Notes: generated by a model from the sequence alone, not told the origin. A stretch of 64,000 nucleotides of DNA from Myxococcales bacterium (GCA_016794525.1 JAEUJY010000101.1:1-64000), one strand, 5' to 3'; positions 42,317 through 52,896 are shown, counted from the stretch's first letter. Numbers and translations are program-made.

Positions 42317-43906
42317 ATGCCGCCTCGCAAGCGCCGGGTCGTCCTCGGCTTCCTCGGCACCACGCTCGACAGCGGCGCCAAGGCGCAGCGCTGGTCCCGG
42401 TGGCGCCCGACCATCGCGATGTGCCGCCACCCCGACCTGCCGATCGATCGGGTCGAGCTGTGGCACGGCCCCGACGCCGGCCCGGTGCTCGCGCAGGTCA
42501 CCGCCGATCTGGCCGAGGTCGCGCCGGCTACCCGCGTCGTGCCGCAGCTGCTGACGATCCGCGACCCGTGGGACTTCGAGGAGGTGTTCGCGGCGCTCCA
42601 CGACTTCGCGCGCACCTACCCGTTCGACCCGGACCGCGAGGACTACCTCGTGCACATCACCACCGGCACCCACGTCGGCCAGATCTGCCTGTTCCTGCTG
42701 GTCGAGTCGCGCCGCCTGCCCGCGCGCCTGTTGCAGACCAGCCCCGGGACCCGCGGCGCCGGCTCGCCGATCGGCCGCTACGAGATCATCGACCTCGACC
42801 TCGAGCGCTACGCCGGCCTGGCCGCGCGCTTCCGCCGCGAGCACGCCACCAGCCAGGCGCTGCTCAAGGACGGCATCGCCACCCGCGCGCCGGCCTACAA
42901 CCGCATGATCGACGAGCTCGAGACCGTCGCGCTGGCCGGCCGCGATCCGATCTTGTTGCTCGGCCCCACCGGCGCCGGCAAGTCCCAGCTGGCGCGCCGC
43001 GTCTACGAGCTCAAGCGCCAGCGCCACCAGCTGGCCGGCCCGCTGGTCGAGGTCAACTGCGCGACGCTGCGCGGCGACGGCGCGATGAGCGCGCTGTTCG
43101 GCCACGTCAAGGGCGCGTTCACCGGCGCCGCCGCGGCCCGCGACGGGCACCTGCGCGCCGCCGACGGCGGGGCGCTGTTCCTCGACGAGCTGGGCGAGCT
43201 CGACCTCGGCGAGCAGGCGCTCTTGCTGCACGCCCTCGAGACCAAGCGCTGGCGGCCGGTCGGCGCCGACGCCGAGGTGGTCAGCGACTTCGTGCTGCTG
43301 GCCGGCACCAACCGCGACCTCGGCGCCGAGGTCGCCGCCGGGCGGTTCCGCGCCGACCTGCTGGCGCGCGTCGATCTGTGGACGTTCCGCCTGCCCGGCC
43401 TCGCCGAGCGCCGCGAGGACCTCGCGCCCAACCTCGATCACGAGCTCGAGCGCGCCGCCGCGGCGATCGGCCGGCGGATCACGCTGGCGGCCGACGCCCG
43501 CGCCCGGTTCCTGGCCTTCGCCGAGAGCCCGGCCGCGACCTGGCCCGGGAACTTCCGCGACCTCGCCGGCGCGGTGCACCGCATGGCGACCCTGGCGCCG
43601 GGCGGCCACGTCGACGTCGCCGCCGTCGACCGCGAGATCGCCCGGCTGACCCGCGCCTGGCACGGCGCGACCGCGCCCGATCGCGTGACCCGCGTGCTCG
43701 GCGAGCGCGCGGCGACCCTCGATCGCTTCGATCGCGCGCAGCTCGAGGACGTGCTCGCGGTCTGCGAGCACGCGTCGAGCATGTCGGACGCGGGCCGGCA
43801 GCTGTTCGCTGCCTCCCGCATGCGCCGCTCCACCACCAACGACGCCGACCGACTGAGAAAGTACCTGGCGCGCTTCGAGCTCCGCTGGGAGCAGGTCGCG
43901 CCTTGA
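42317..43906 (+). CDS. rtcR: RtcR, sigma-54-dependent activator of rtcBA
   Basis: A 529-residue enhancer-binding protein. The N-terminal ~185 residues (RVVLGFLGTTLDSG; EDYLVHITTGTHVGQICLFLL) form the RtcR regulatory domain, related to CARF domains, which is thought to bind an RNA-derived ligand. The AAA+ domain has Walker A GPTGAGKS (216-223), GAFTGA (266-271), FLDELGEL and WPGNFRDLAG. The C-terminal helix-turn-helix (AQLEDVLAVCEHASSMSDAG...) is the RtcR type. It is divergent from rtcBA across a 134-base region holding a sigma-54 promoter and inverted repeats. Confidence 0.95.
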   Translation: MPPRKRRVVLGFLGTTLDSGAKAQRWSRWRPTIAMCRHPDLPIDRVELWHGPDAGPVLAQVTADLAEVAPATRVVPQLLTIRDPWDFEEVFAALHDFARTYPFDPDREDYLVHITTGTHVGQICLFLLVESRRLPARLLQTSPGTRGAGSPIGRYEIIDLDLERYAGLAARFRREHATSQALLKDGIATRAPAYNRMIDELETVALAGRDPILLLGPTGAGKSQLARRVYELKRQRHQLAGPLVEVNCATLRGDGAMSALFGHVKGAFTGAAAARDGHLRAADGGALFLDELGELDLGEQALLLHALETKRWRPVGADAEVVSDFVLLAGTNRDLGAEVAAGRFRADLLARVDLWTFRLPGLAERREDLAPNLDHELERAAAAIGRRITLAADARARFLAFAESPAATWPGNFRDLAGAVHRMATLAPGGHVDVAAVDREIARLTRAWHGATAPDRVTRVLGERAATLDRFDRAQLEDVLAVCEHASSMSDAGRQLFAASRMRRSTTNDADRLRKYLARFELRWEQVAP

Positions 43907-43935
43907 ACACGTGCCCGACGCGGGCCTGGGTTCAG

Positions 43936-43959
43936 GGTCCGCTCCTTGCGGAGCGGATC
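43936..43959. terminator. bidirectional hairpin between convergent genes
   Basis: GGTCCGCTCC-TTGC-GGAGCGGATC forms a 10-bp stem (one G-T pair) with a 4-nt loop between the stops of rtcR (43906) and the lipoprotein gene (43965). There is no long T-run on either side, so it may terminate only partly or need Rho. Confidence 0.65.
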
Positions 43960-43964
43960 GCGAC

Positions 43965-44669
43965 TCAGTGCTTGCGCTCGCTCGGGACCAGCATGTAGGT
44001 CACCGCGTTGCCACGCTGCTTCATCGGGGCGACCACCATGCCGGTGAAGTGCGCGTCCGCGACGGTCGAGGTGCAACCGCCCGGGACGTCGGTCGTCGCG
44101 AACGACGGGGCCGCCGCGATGTCGACCTGACGCATCGTCAGGTTGCTGAGGGTCACGTCGATCGCGCCACCGACGGTCGGGGTGATGCTGTTGATCGTGA
44201 TCGTACCGCCGTTCGGCATGTACTTCTGGCTGACGTTGAGCATCATGCCGACCTGCTCGACCTTGGTGTAGATGCGGAGGCAGGCGCCACAGGTCGCGTA
44301 GTCCGCCTGGGCCGCGTTGATCGTGTAGGTGCCCGGAGCGATCGCGCCCGGCGTCGTGCTGTTACCGAACGGCGCGTAGTCGTTGTAGAACTCCAGGAAC
44401 ATGACGGTCGGCGGCATGTCCATGCCGAGCGTGATGCCGGTGCTCAGCGTGTACTGGCCGGCCGGCATGGTGCCGTCGCTGCGCTCGAAGTCGATGCCCG
44501 TGCCCTCGCCGAGCGACAGCCCAGCCGGGATGTCGCACGCGCCCGCGGCGTCAGGGCCGCCGGAGCCGTCGATGCGCCGGGCATCGATGGCAGAAACGGT
44601 GCCATCGTCACCGCCGCAGGCGGCCAGCGACGTGGCGAGAATCAAAGCAAACGTGGTGGTGGTACGCAT
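43965..44669 (-). CDS. predicted lipoprotein with Asp-rich linker
   Basis: A 234-residue lipoprotein (MRTTTTFALILATSLAACGGDD, Cys18). An Asp/Gly/Ala linker (SAIDARRIDGSGGPDAAG) of the kind found in other lipoproteins of this window follows, then a beta-rich domain with four or more cysteines (ADYATCGACLRIYTK). The family and role are unknown. The third-position bias is slightly less extreme than in its neighbours. Confidence 0.75.
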   Translation of the reverse strand: MRTTTTFALILATSLAACGGDDGTVSAIDARRIDGSGGPDAAGACDIPAGLSLGEGTGIDFERSDGTMPAGQYTLSTGITLGMDMPPTVMFLEFYNDYAPFGNSTTPGAIAPGTYTINAAQADYATCGACLRIYTKVEQVGMMLNVSQKYMPNGGTITINSITPTVGGAIDVTLSNLTMRQVDIAAAPSFATTDVPGGCTSTVADAHFTGMVVAPMKQRGNAVTYMLVPSERKH

Positions 44670-44772
44670 CCGCGGAACCTAATCCGGGGTGCGTAAGCGG
44701 TAAAGCACTTTTTTGCAGGAACGTTGCCGGGGGCACGCGGCGGCGTTTCGTGGTTGCCGAACCGCCGACGAC

Positions 44773-44991
44773 CTACGACCGATCGCCGGCCGCCGGCGCG
44801 CCGTCGATCCCGCCGCCCGACTGGTCCTCGCCGTCGGCGATCTTGTAGTCCTCGTCGAGCCAGCGGCCCAGATCGATCAGCTGGCAGCGCACCGAACAGA
44901 ACGGGAACGGATCGGGGGCGCCGGCCACGGCCAGCGGCACCGGCCGCTGGCAGCCGGGGCACATCCCTCGATGGCGCGGCGCCTCGCCCAC
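44773..44991 (-). CDS. yacG: DNA gyrase inhibitor YacG-type zinc protein
   Basis: A 72-residue protein with the YacG zinc finger: C11-x2-C14 (MCPGCQRPV) and C32-x3-C36 ([22 protein letters not shown]). YacG binds GyrB and inhibits gyrase in E. coli. The GTG start lies two bases after the stop of the PocR sigma-54 activator, so it is co-transcribed with it. The C-terminal tail is Asp/Gly/Ala-rich. The assignment rests on the strong SxRCxLIDLGxW block. Confidence 0.9.
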   Translation of the reverse strand: MGEAPRHRGMCPGCQRPVPLAVAGAPDPFPFCSVRCQLIDLGRWLDEDYKIADGEDQSGGGIDGAPAAGDRS

Positions 44992-44993
44992 GG

Positions 44994-46580
<1,587 letters not shown>

Positions 46581-46639
46581 GCGGCACTATAACCGACCAC
46601 GCCCCGCGCGCTAGCGCAGCGGGCCGTCCGTTCGAGGCG

Positions 46640-47563
46640 CTACACCCGCTGCCAGCGATCACCGACCGCGCGCGCCCGGCCGTCCTCGGCCAGCTTGATC
46701 AGGTGGGCCAGGAGCGACCGCTCGGCGATCGGCGCGAGCGCCGGCGGTGTGTCGGCGTAGGCGACCGCGACCAGCGCGGCGCTCGGCTGCGGCGCGTCGG
46801 TCAACGCGGCCGCGACGCGCTCCTCGCGCATGCGGCGGTGCGCGAGGTACTCGCGCAGCTTGGCCGGGCCGTCGGCGATGACCGGCCCGTGGGCCGGCAG
46901 CAGCGCGCCGACGCCGAGCGCCAGCAGCCGCTCGAGCGAGGCCAGGTAGGTGGCCATGTGGCCCTCGCCGGGGCCGGGGTCGATCAGGATCGTGCCTAGC
47001 CCCGCGACCAGGTCGCCGGCGATCACCGCGCCGCTGTCCTCGGCCTGGAACACCAGGTGGCCGGGCGCGTGGCCGGGCGTGTGCAACGCGCGCAGCCGCA
47101 CGCCGTCGGTCGCGATCACCTCGCCGTCGGCCAGCGCCCGGGTCACCTCGACGCGACCGGCCAGCCGCGCGGCGGTGGCGGGGTGGGCGGCGATCGGCGC
47201 TCCGGTGCGCGCGGCCAGCGCCATCGCCGCGCCGACGTGGTCGCCGTGGTGGTGGGTGAGCGCGATCAGCGCCACCCGCGCGCCGGCCGGCAGCGCGGCG
47301 ACCAGCCGCTCCTGCTCGTCGGGCCAGGGCGACGCCGGGTCGATCGCCACCAGCGCGCGGTCGCCGACGAGGTAGCAGCCGGTGTGGGTCGCCGGGGGCA
47401 AGGTCGGGGTGCGCAGCGGCACCACGGCGATCCCGGGCGCGGCCGTCGACGGCGCCACCTCCCCACTCGTACCCGAGCCCAGCCGGCTCCGGATGTCCGC
47501 GTAGATCTGTTCGATTCCGGCCGCGGCGGGGGGATCGGGGTCGGGGTTGCCGCGGTGTGGCAT
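46640..47563 (-). CDS. metallo-beta-lactamase-fold hydrolase
   Basis: A 307-residue enzyme of the LACTB2/glyoxalase-II-like branch of the metallo-beta-lactamase superfamily. The metal motif is THHHGDH (HxHxDH), with HTPGHAPGH, GDLVAG and the late LLPAHGP also in place. The C-terminal ~80 residues (LREYLAHRRMREERV...) look like the winged-helix end of LACTB2-type enzymes, which cleave RNA or thioesters. The substrate is unknown. The ATG at 47563 (MPHRGNPD) is preferred to an upstream TTG at 47620, which would run into the divergent promoter. Confidence 0.87.
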   Translation of the reverse strand: MPHRGNPDPDPPAAAGIEQIYADIRSRLGSGTSGEVAPSTAAPGIAVVPLRTPTLPPATHTGCYLVGDRALVAIDPASPWPDEQERLVAALPAGARVALIALTHHHGDHVGAAMALAARTGAPIAAHPATAARLAGRVEVTRALADGEVIATDGVRLRALHTPGHAPGHLVFQAEDSGAVIAGDLVAGLGTILIDPGPGEGHMATYLASLERLLALGVGALLPAHGPVIADGPAKLREYLAHRRMREERVAAALTDAPQPSAALVAVAYADTPPALAPIAERSLLAHLIKLAEDGRARAVGDRWQRV

Positions 47564-47583
47564 GGCCGGAGGGTCGACAAAGG

Positions 47584-47612
47584 GTGACGAGGGTCGCGCC
47601 TGCGCGTACAAT
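47584..47612 (+). promoter_or_regulatory. sigma-70-type promoter
   Basis: GTGACG (47584-47589), exactly 17 bp, then TACAAT (47607-47612). It would start transcription about 15 bases before the ATG at 47635, giving a very short leader to the small unknown gene and probably the ArsA-like gene. Confidence 0.65.
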
Positions 47613-47634
47613 TCTATCAAGAACGGCCCTGGCG

Positions 47635-47916
47635 ATGGTCAGCGTCACTGCTCGTAAGATTCGCGATCACAGCGTCGAGCGCGCCTCGGCGGGGCTGGGT
47701 CGTGTCTACACGGGCTACTTGATCAGCTACCCGATCGTCGGGCGCGGCATGGTCATCTTCCGCGACCCCCACGGCCACCGCATGATCACCACCCCGGTCA
47801 AGCGGGTGCTGGGCGAGCCGGCGGGCAAGATGATCTACGTCGAGACCGAGAACAGCGTCTACAAGCTCGAGATCCACGGCGAGCCGCTGTTCCCGATGAA
47901 GCCGAGCGGCGAGTGA
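47635..47916 (+). CDS. small conserved-looking protein, unknown function
   Basis: A 93-residue soluble, beta-rich protein (RVYTGYLISYPIVGRGMVIFRD; KMIYVETENSVYKLEIHGEP) with no cysteines, signal or known motif. It starts at the ATG just downstream of a good promoter, and the frame's upstream extension overlaps that promoter. It precedes the ArsA-like ATPase by 76 bases on the same strand. Confidence 0.65.
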   Translation: MVSVTARKIRDHSVERASAGLGRVYTGYLISYPIVGRGMVIFRDPHGHRMITTPVKRVLGEPAGKMIYVETENSVYKLEIHGEPLFPMKPSGE

Positions 47917-47992
47917 CGCGCGACGCGGGGCCGCTTCGGCGCCCGGTGGCCCCTGGACACTCCTGGCGGTTTCGGTAAGGTCCGCGCTCCCG

Positions 47993-48931
47993 GTGTCGCT
48001 CCTCGACCGTCGCCTCATCCTCGTGCTCGGCAAGGGCGGCGTCGGCCGTTCGACGGTGGCCGCCGCGATCGCCAGCGCCTGCGCCCGCCGCGGCCGCAAG
48101 ACGCTGCTGTACCAGGCCAACGCCACCGATCGCCACGGCGCGTACTTCGGCAAGGCCGCGCTCGGGCCGGCGCTGGCCGAGCTCGGCCCCAACCTGTGGG
48201 GCGTCAACACCACGCCGGCGGAGGCGCTGCACGAGTACGGCCTGATGATCCTGAAGTTCGAGAAGGTCTACCAGATGGTCTTCGAGAACCGGATCACCAA
48301 GGCGTTCCTGCGCGCCATCCCGGGCCTCGACGACTACGCGATCCTCGGCAAGGCCTGGTTCCACACCACCGAGGAGAAGCGCGGCAAGCCGATCTGGGAC
48401 ACGGTCGTGTTCGACATGCCGGCGTCGGGTCACTCGATGTCGATGCTGCGCATCCCGTGGGTGATCCTCGAGACCGTCCCCGACGGCCCGCTGACCCGCG
48501 ACGCCCGCACGGTGCAGACGCTGCTCCGCGATCCGGCGCGCACCGCCGCGGTGCTGGTGACGCTGGCCGAGGAGATGCCGGTGATGGAGGCGTCCGAGCT
48601 GGCCGCCAAGATCAGCGCGCTCGGGGTGCAGCCGGCGCGGGTCATCGTCAACCAGGTCGCGCCGGATCACTTCCCGGCCGGCTCGCCGGCGGCCAAGGTC
48701 GCCGACGCGCTCGCGTCCACCCCGCCCCGCGCCGCGGCGCTGGCGGCGATGACCGGCCACGCCACGCTGGCCCGCGGCCGCCGCGCGCTGTGCGAGCGCT
48801 ACCTGGCCGAGGTCGCCGCGTTGATCCCGGCGCCGGCGCGCCAGCTGCCGTTCTTGCCGCGCACCGCGCTGGGCCCCGCCGACATCGCCGCCCTGGCGTC
48901 GCAGGTCGAGGCGGCGCTGACGACGGCCTAG
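47993..48931 (+). CDS. ArsA/GET3-like ATPase with altered P-loop
   Basis: A 312-residue ATPase of the ArsA/Get3 (SIMIBI) class. The deviant Walker A reads GKGGVGRST (13-21): the signature lysine K14 is present, but the usual P-loop lysine is Arg19. The switch region [12 protein letters not shown] (about 140-151) corresponds to the D-x-P-(A/T)-GHT block. There is no clear metal-binding Cys set for arsenite, and no arsenic genes are nearby. Homologues of this form are found as paired ATPases in actinobacteria and myxobacteria, but only one copy is here. The GTG at 47993 starts it. Confidence 0.88.
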   Translation: MSLLDRRLILVLGKGGVGRSTVAAAIASACARRGRKTLLYQANATDRHGAYFGKAALGPALAELGPNLWGVNTTPAEALHEYGLMILKFEKVYQMVFENRITKAFLRAIPGLDDYAILGKAWFHTTEEKRGKPIWDTVVFDMPASGHSMSMLRIPWVILETVPDGPLTRDARTVQTLLRDPARTAAVLVTLAEEMPVMEASELAAKISALGVQPARVIVNQVAPDHFPAGSPAAKVADALASTPPRAAALAAMTGHATLARGRRALCERYLAEVAALIPAPARQLPFLPRTALGPADIAALASQVEAALTTA

Positions 48932-48932
48932 C

Positions 48933-49346
48933 TCACGGCGCCGGCGCGGGCGCTGGCTCGGGGCCGAGGTCGGCCGCGGGATCGGTCGGCGCCTCGACCT
49001 GCACCGCGACGCCGGTGGCCTGGGCCGAGCGCCAGCCGATCAGCTTGCGCAGCGTCCAGATGCCCGAGTCGGGCGTGATGTCGAACTGCAGGTTGGCGAC
49101 CTTGTCGGCGCCCATCGTCTTGGCGGCGACGATCAGCATCCGGTTGATGACCCGGTCGAGGTCGACGTCGCCGGGGATCGGGACGAACAGGAAGTAGCCC
49201 GAGGTGGCGTTGACCTGGATCGCGGCGATCGGCCGCAGCCCGGGGCCGACCGCGACGTTCTCGGGCTGCACCCGCACCGTCGAGACCGACGAGCAACCCG
49301 CGGCCGCCAGCGCGGCGGCGAGCGCGACGTGAACTGGCGCACGCAT
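48933..49346 (-). CDS. small predicted lipoprotein
   Basis: A 137-residue lipoprotein (MRAPVHVALAAALAAAGCSS, Cys18). The mature domain is mixed alpha/beta (LRPIAAIQVNATSGYFLFVPIPG; VAAKTMGADKVANLQFDIT), reminiscent of YjfN/Lp-type small envelope lipoproteins but not assigned. It ends in a Pro/Ala-rich tail. GTG at 49355 is an alternative start. It is convergent with the ArsA-like gene (one base between stops) and divergent from the PEGA protein at 49397. Confidence 0.7.
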   Translation of the reverse strand: MRAPVHVALAAALAAAGCSSVSTVRVQPENVAVGPGLRPIAAIQVNATSGYFLFVPIPGDVDLDRVINRMLIVAAKTMGADKVANLQFDITPDSGIWTLRKLIGWRSAQATGVAVQVEAPTDPAADLGPEPAPAPAP

Positions 49347-49396
49347 GCGCGCCACGGTAGCACGCGCGCGCCGCGGTCCTGGTGTACGATCGGGCG

Positions 49397-50323
49397 GTGA
49401 ATCTCCGGGGCCTCGCTGCGTTCGCGCTCGCGCTCGCGGTCGCCGTGGCCCCGGTCATGGCCCAGCCGGCGCCGCCGGTGCCGCCGCCGCCGTCGGACGA
49501 GGTGCTGCCCGAGGAGGCGCTGACCCAGAAGCTGGCGGTGTGGCGCATCGACGCGCTCGGCATCGACACCGAGCTGGTCGGCCGCCTCGAGGCGCTGTTC
49601 CGCATGGAGCTCGACCGCCTGGCCACCGCGGCGCTGCCCAGCCGCCGCGACATCGACAAGGCCATCGCCGGCGACGCCGAGCTGTCGCGCTGCGGCGGCG
49701 AGGATCGCTGCGTCGCCGCGATCGGCAAGAAGCTCGGCGTCGACGTCATGGTCACCGGCTCGGTGGCGGCGATGGGCGACAACTACATCATGAACATCAA
49801 GGCGGTCGACGTGGCCAAGGGCACGCAGATCCGCCGCATCGCGTCCGACCCGCTGCGCGGCAGCCCCGACGAGCTGATCGACGCGATCCGCGTCGCCGCC
49901 TACCGGCTCCTGGCCCCCGATCAGCTGTACGGCTCGGCGGTGGTGCTGACCGACCTGCTGGGCGCGACCGTCGAGGTCGACGGCAAGAAGGTCGGCGCGA
50001 CGCCGCTGCCGGGACCGATCGCCAAGCTGCCGCTGGGCGAGCACACGCTCAAGGTCTCGGCCAAGGGCTACACGCCGTTCGAGCAGCCGGTCACCGTGCG
50101 CTTCCAGAAGGCCACGCGGGTCGTCGTGCGCCTGACCGTCGCCCCCGGCGATCCCGAGGGCGTCGCGCCGCCGATCGTCGTCACCCGCCGGCCGTCGCCC
50201 TGGTACTCGTCGACGTGGGCCTACGTCGGCGTCGGCGTGGTCGCGGTCATCGCCGGCGTCGCGATCGGCTACGCGGCGTCGCGCCCGACGATCGTCGACT
50301 GCGCCACCGAGGCCTGCCGATGA
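49397..50323 (+). CDS. exported protein with PEGA domain and C-terminal membrane anchor
   Basis: A protein of about 308 residues with a signal peptide (MNLRGLAAFALALAVAVAPVMA). A domain with paired cysteines follows (ELSRCGGEDRCVAAIGKKLGVDVMVTGSV), like the curli-assembly/CsgG-like or TolB-N fold often seen before PEGA units. Then come a PEGA repeat (GATVEVDGKKVGATPLPGPIAKLPLG) and a C-terminal membrane span (VGVGVVAVIAGVAIGYAA). GTG codons at 49397 and 49382 are both possible. Its TGA overlaps the next ATG (ATGA). The following gene has the same layout, so the two are probably ancient duplicates. Confidence 0.8.
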   Translation: MNLRGLAAFALALAVAVAPVMAQPAPPVPPPPSDEVLPEEALTQKLAVWRIDALGIDTELVGRLEALFRMELDRLATAALPSRRDIDKAIAGDAELSRCGGEDRCVAAIGKKLGVDVMVTGSVAAMGDNYIMNIKAVDVAKGTQIRRIASDPLRGSPDELIDAIRVAAYRLLAPDQLYGSAVVLTDLLGATVEVDGKKVGATPLPGPIAKLPLGEHTLKVSAKGYTPFEQPVTVRFQKATRVVVRLTVAPGDPEGVAPPIVVTRRPSPWYSSTWAYVGVGVVAVIAGVAIGYAASRPTIVDCATEACR

Positions 50324-51213
50324 GGCGCGTGGCGATCGCGACGCTCGCGGTGGCGCTCGGCGCCGGGGTCGCGCACGCGCAGCCGACGCCGCCGGCCACG
50401 ATCGCGGTCGCGCCGCTGACGATGCTGGGCGCCGAGGACACCTCGACCACCGGCAAGCAGATCGAGGCGCGGGTGGCCAAGGACATCGCCGGCCTCGGCG
50501 GCAAGGTCATCACCGCCGCCGAGGTGGTCGACGCCACCAAGAAGGCCAAGAAGCCGGCGCTGCGCGCGTGCGACGGCGATCCCGGCTGCCTGGCCGACCT
50601 CGGCGCGCTGGTCGGCGCGTCGGTCGTGGTGTTCGGCGAGGTCGGCGGCCTGGGCGACGTGCAGGTGCTGTCGCTGGGCGCGGTCGACGTCGCCACCCGC
50701 AAGGAGCGGCGCCGGGTGCGGGTGTCGCTGGCGTCCGCCGAGGAGGGCGGCGTGCCCGGCGCGGTCACCCGGCTGCTCGATCCCGACCGGTACCTGGGCG
50801 AGCTGAAGCTGACGGTGTCGGTCGACGGCGCGTCGATCTACGTCGACGGCAAGCGGCTGGGCAAGTCGCCGACGCCGATCGTCAAGCTCGCGGTCGGCGC
50901 CCACGCGCTGCGCGTCACCCACCCCGAGCACCGCGACTACGTGCGCTTCGTCGACATCGGCTTCGGCACCGCGACGCCGGTCGAGGTCAAGCTCGAGAAG
51001 TTCGCGTCGGTCGAGTCGGCGGTCGAGTCGACCGATCACCCCAAGCCGACCGGCCCGATCACCTACGTCGATCAGCCGGCGCGCTGGTACCGCCGCTGGT
51101 GGGCGGTGGCCGGCTTCGCCGCGGTCGCGGTCACCACCGCGGTGGTGATCGGCGCCAGCATCGACTACGACGTCGGCGCCCAGGGCGAGGGCACCGTCAA
51201 GCCGCCGCCGTGA
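50320..51213 (+). CDS. exported PEGA-domain protein, paralogue of the preceding gene
   Basis: A 297-residue protein with a signal peptide (MRRVAIATLAVALGAGVAHAQ) and the same order of domains as its upstream neighbour: a Cys-pair domain (ACDGDPGCLADLGALVGASVVVFG), a PEGA unit (VSVDGASIYVDGKRLGKSPTP) and a C-terminal membrane span (WWAVAGFAAVAVTTAVVIGA). The ATG overlaps the upstream stop, and its stop overlaps the GTG of the formylglycine-generating-enzyme-like gene. It probably acts in the envelope with both. Confidence 0.8.
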   Translation: MRRVAIATLAVALGAGVAHAQPTPPATIAVAPLTMLGAEDTSTTGKQIEARVAKDIAGLGGKVITAAEVVDATKKAKKPALRACDGDPGCLADLGALVGASVVVFGEVGGLGDVQVLSLGAVDVATRKERRRVRVSLASAEEGGVPGAVTRLLDPDRYLGELKLTVSVDGASIYVDGKRLGKSPTPIVKLAVGAHALRVTHPEHRDYVRFVDIGFGTATPVEVKLEKFASVESAVESTDHPKPTGPITYVDQPARWYRRWWAVAGFAAVAVTTAVVIGASIDYDVGAQGEGTVKPPP

Positions 51214-52409
51214 GGGCGGCGCTGGTCGCGGCGATCGCGCTGGCCGCGTGCGGCGGCGACGATCACGCCACGATCGACGCGGCGCCGATCGACGCGCCGG
51301 CGCCGCTGGGCACCTGGGACGCGCCGATCGTGATCGCCGCGCTGCCGTACGCCGCGGCCGGCGACACGACGACGGCCACCGAGGTGCGCGCCGAGCGCTA
51401 CGACTGCGCGGGGACGATCGACGAGCGCGGCGCCGAGGTGGTCTACCGCCTCGACCTCGCGGCGCCGACGATCGTGACGATCGCGGTCGACGCCGCGGCG
51501 CCGGTCGACGTCGACGTCCACGTGCTGCGCGCCGCCGCGACCGGCGCGCTCGCGGCCGGCTGCCTGACCCGCGACGACCGCGCGTTCGTCGTCGACCTGG
51601 CCGGCGGCAGCTGGTGGATCGCGGTCGACACCTACGCCGGCGGCGCGGCGCCCGCGGCCGGCGCGTACACGCTGACCGTCGACGTGCCCCGCTCGACCGC
51701 GTGCCTGACCAACCCGATCCCGATGTGCCAGGCCGGCGACGCGCCCGACGTCAACGGCGCGCCGACGCCGCCGGCCGGCCTCGGCGGCTGCCCCGCCGGC
51801 ATGGCCCGCGTCGACGCGTTCTGCGTCGATCGCTGGGAGGCGGCGCTGGTCGGCGCCGACGGCACCGGCTGGTCGCCGTACCAGAACCCGGGCGCCGCCG
51901 CGGTGGTCGCGGTCAGCGCGCCGGGGCTGGTGCCGCAGGGGTACATCAACCAGACCCAGGCCACCGCCGCGTGCGCCGCCGCCGGCAAGCGGCTGTGCAC
52001 CGACGCCGAGTGGCTGCGCGCGTGCCAGGGCGCCGCCGGCACGACGTATCCCTACGGCGCGACGCGGATGCCCGGCGTCTGCAACGACGCGCGCACGTGC
52101 CACCCCGCGGTCCAGTACTTCCAGTCGAGCGACAGCTCGGTGTTCTCGATGATCGGCCACGGCTGCCTCGACCAGCTCCCCGACGGCCTGGCCCGCACCG
52201 GGGCCCACGCCGGCTGCGTCTCGGCCGACGGCCTCTACGACCTGATGGGCAACCTGCACGAGTGGACCGCCGATCCCGCCGGCACGTTCCGCGGCGGGTT
52301 CTTCGTCGACACGATGATCAACGGCAACGGCTGCCTCTACCGCACCACCGCCCACGACGTCTCGCACTGGGACTACTCGACCGGCTTCCGCTGCTGCGCC
52401 GACCCGTGA
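51210..52409 (+). CDS. lipoprotein with formylglycine-generating-enzyme-like domain
   Basis: A 399-residue lipoprotein (MRAALVAAIALAACGGDD, Cys14) with the Asp-rich linker ATIDAAPIDAPAP. A beta-sandwich (about 30-165) precedes a C-terminal FGE/SUMF1-type domain (about 190-399; AGMARVDAFCVDRWEA, AAAGKRLCTDAEWLRACQG, GNLHEWTAD, STGFRCC). True FGEs oxidise a Cys of sulfatases. Many surface proteins of this fold instead bind ligands, and catalytic cysteines are not certain here. It is coupled to the two PEGA genes by a GTGA overlap. Confidence 0.85.
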   Translation: MRAALVAAIALAACGGDDHATIDAAPIDAPAPLGTWDAPIVIAALPYAAAGDTTTATEVRAERYDCAGTIDERGAEVVYRLDLAAPTIVTIAVDAAAPVDVDVHVLRAAATGALAAGCLTRDDRAFVVDLAGGSWWIAVDTYAGGAAPAAGAYTLTVDVPRSTACLTNPIPMCQAGDAPDVNGAPTPPAGLGGCPAGMARVDAFCVDRWEAALVGADGTGWSPYQNPGAAAVVAVSAPGLVPQGYINQTQATAACAAAGKRLCTDAEWLRACQGAAGTTYPYGATRMPGVCNDARTCHPAVQYFQSSDSSVFSMIGHGCLDQLPDGLARTGAHAGCVSADGLYDLMGNLHEWTADPAGTFRGGFFVDTMINGNGCLYRTTAHDVSHWDYSTGFRCCADP

Positions 52410-52431
52410 GCGGCCGGCGGCGCCGGCGGCC

Positions 52432-52896
52432 TCACCGCAGGCGCTGGGACATCCGCGCGCGGCGGATGGTCGTGCCGTCGGCGCAGCCGCCGCTCGGCGC
52501 GTCCTCGTAGGTCGGCGTCAGCGCCACCGCCAGCACCTCGACGCCGTCGCGCGCGACCCGCAGGTCCAGCTGCGCCGGACCGTCGGCGAGCGTCGCGTCG
52601 AACGCCTCGACGATCAGCCGGTCGTCGGCCACCTGCGGCCACACCAGCACGTGCAGCGCGCCGGCGCCGCCCTGCTCGGTCGTGCACGTCGTCGCTTCGC
52701 AGGCGACGACGACGGTCTCGCCCCACGCGTCGACCTGGATGCGGTAGGCGCCCGGCGTGGCGCCGTCGAGCGTGATCGCGACGCCGCCCCGGTAGGCGAT
52801 GTTGTCGCAGCTCGCGCTGACACAGCCGAGCGAACCAGCCGCCGGCGCGACGCTCGCCAGCACGCCGCACATCCACAGCCCGAACCTGCGCGTCAT
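52432..52896 (-). CDS. small predicted lipoprotein
   Basis: A 154-residue exported protein (MTRRFGLWMCGVLASVAPAAG) with a possible lipobox SLGC (Cys25). The mature part is a beta-sandwich with cysteines (SASCDNIAYRG; VACEATTCTTEQGG; SGGCADGT). The family is unknown. It follows the coiled-coil lipoprotein gene by 11 bases on the same strand and is probably co-transcribed. Confidence 0.7.
   Translation of the reverse strand: MTRRFGLWMCGVLASVAPAAGSLGCVSASCDNIAYRGGVAITLDGATPGAYRIQVDAWGETVVVACEATTCTTEQGGAGALHVLVWPQVADDRLIVEAFDATLADGPAQLDLRVARDGVEVLAVALTPTYEDAPSGGCADGTTIRRARMSQRLR

Noticed and set aside
46640-47620. Longer form of the metallo-beta-lactamase-fold protein from a TTG at 47620
   Set aside because: The added residues are not family-like and overlap the promoter of the divergent gene; ATG 47563 is better.
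47993-48931. Arsenic resistance locus
   Set aside because: The ATPase lacks a clear arsenite Cys site, and no arsB, arsC or arsR gene is near.
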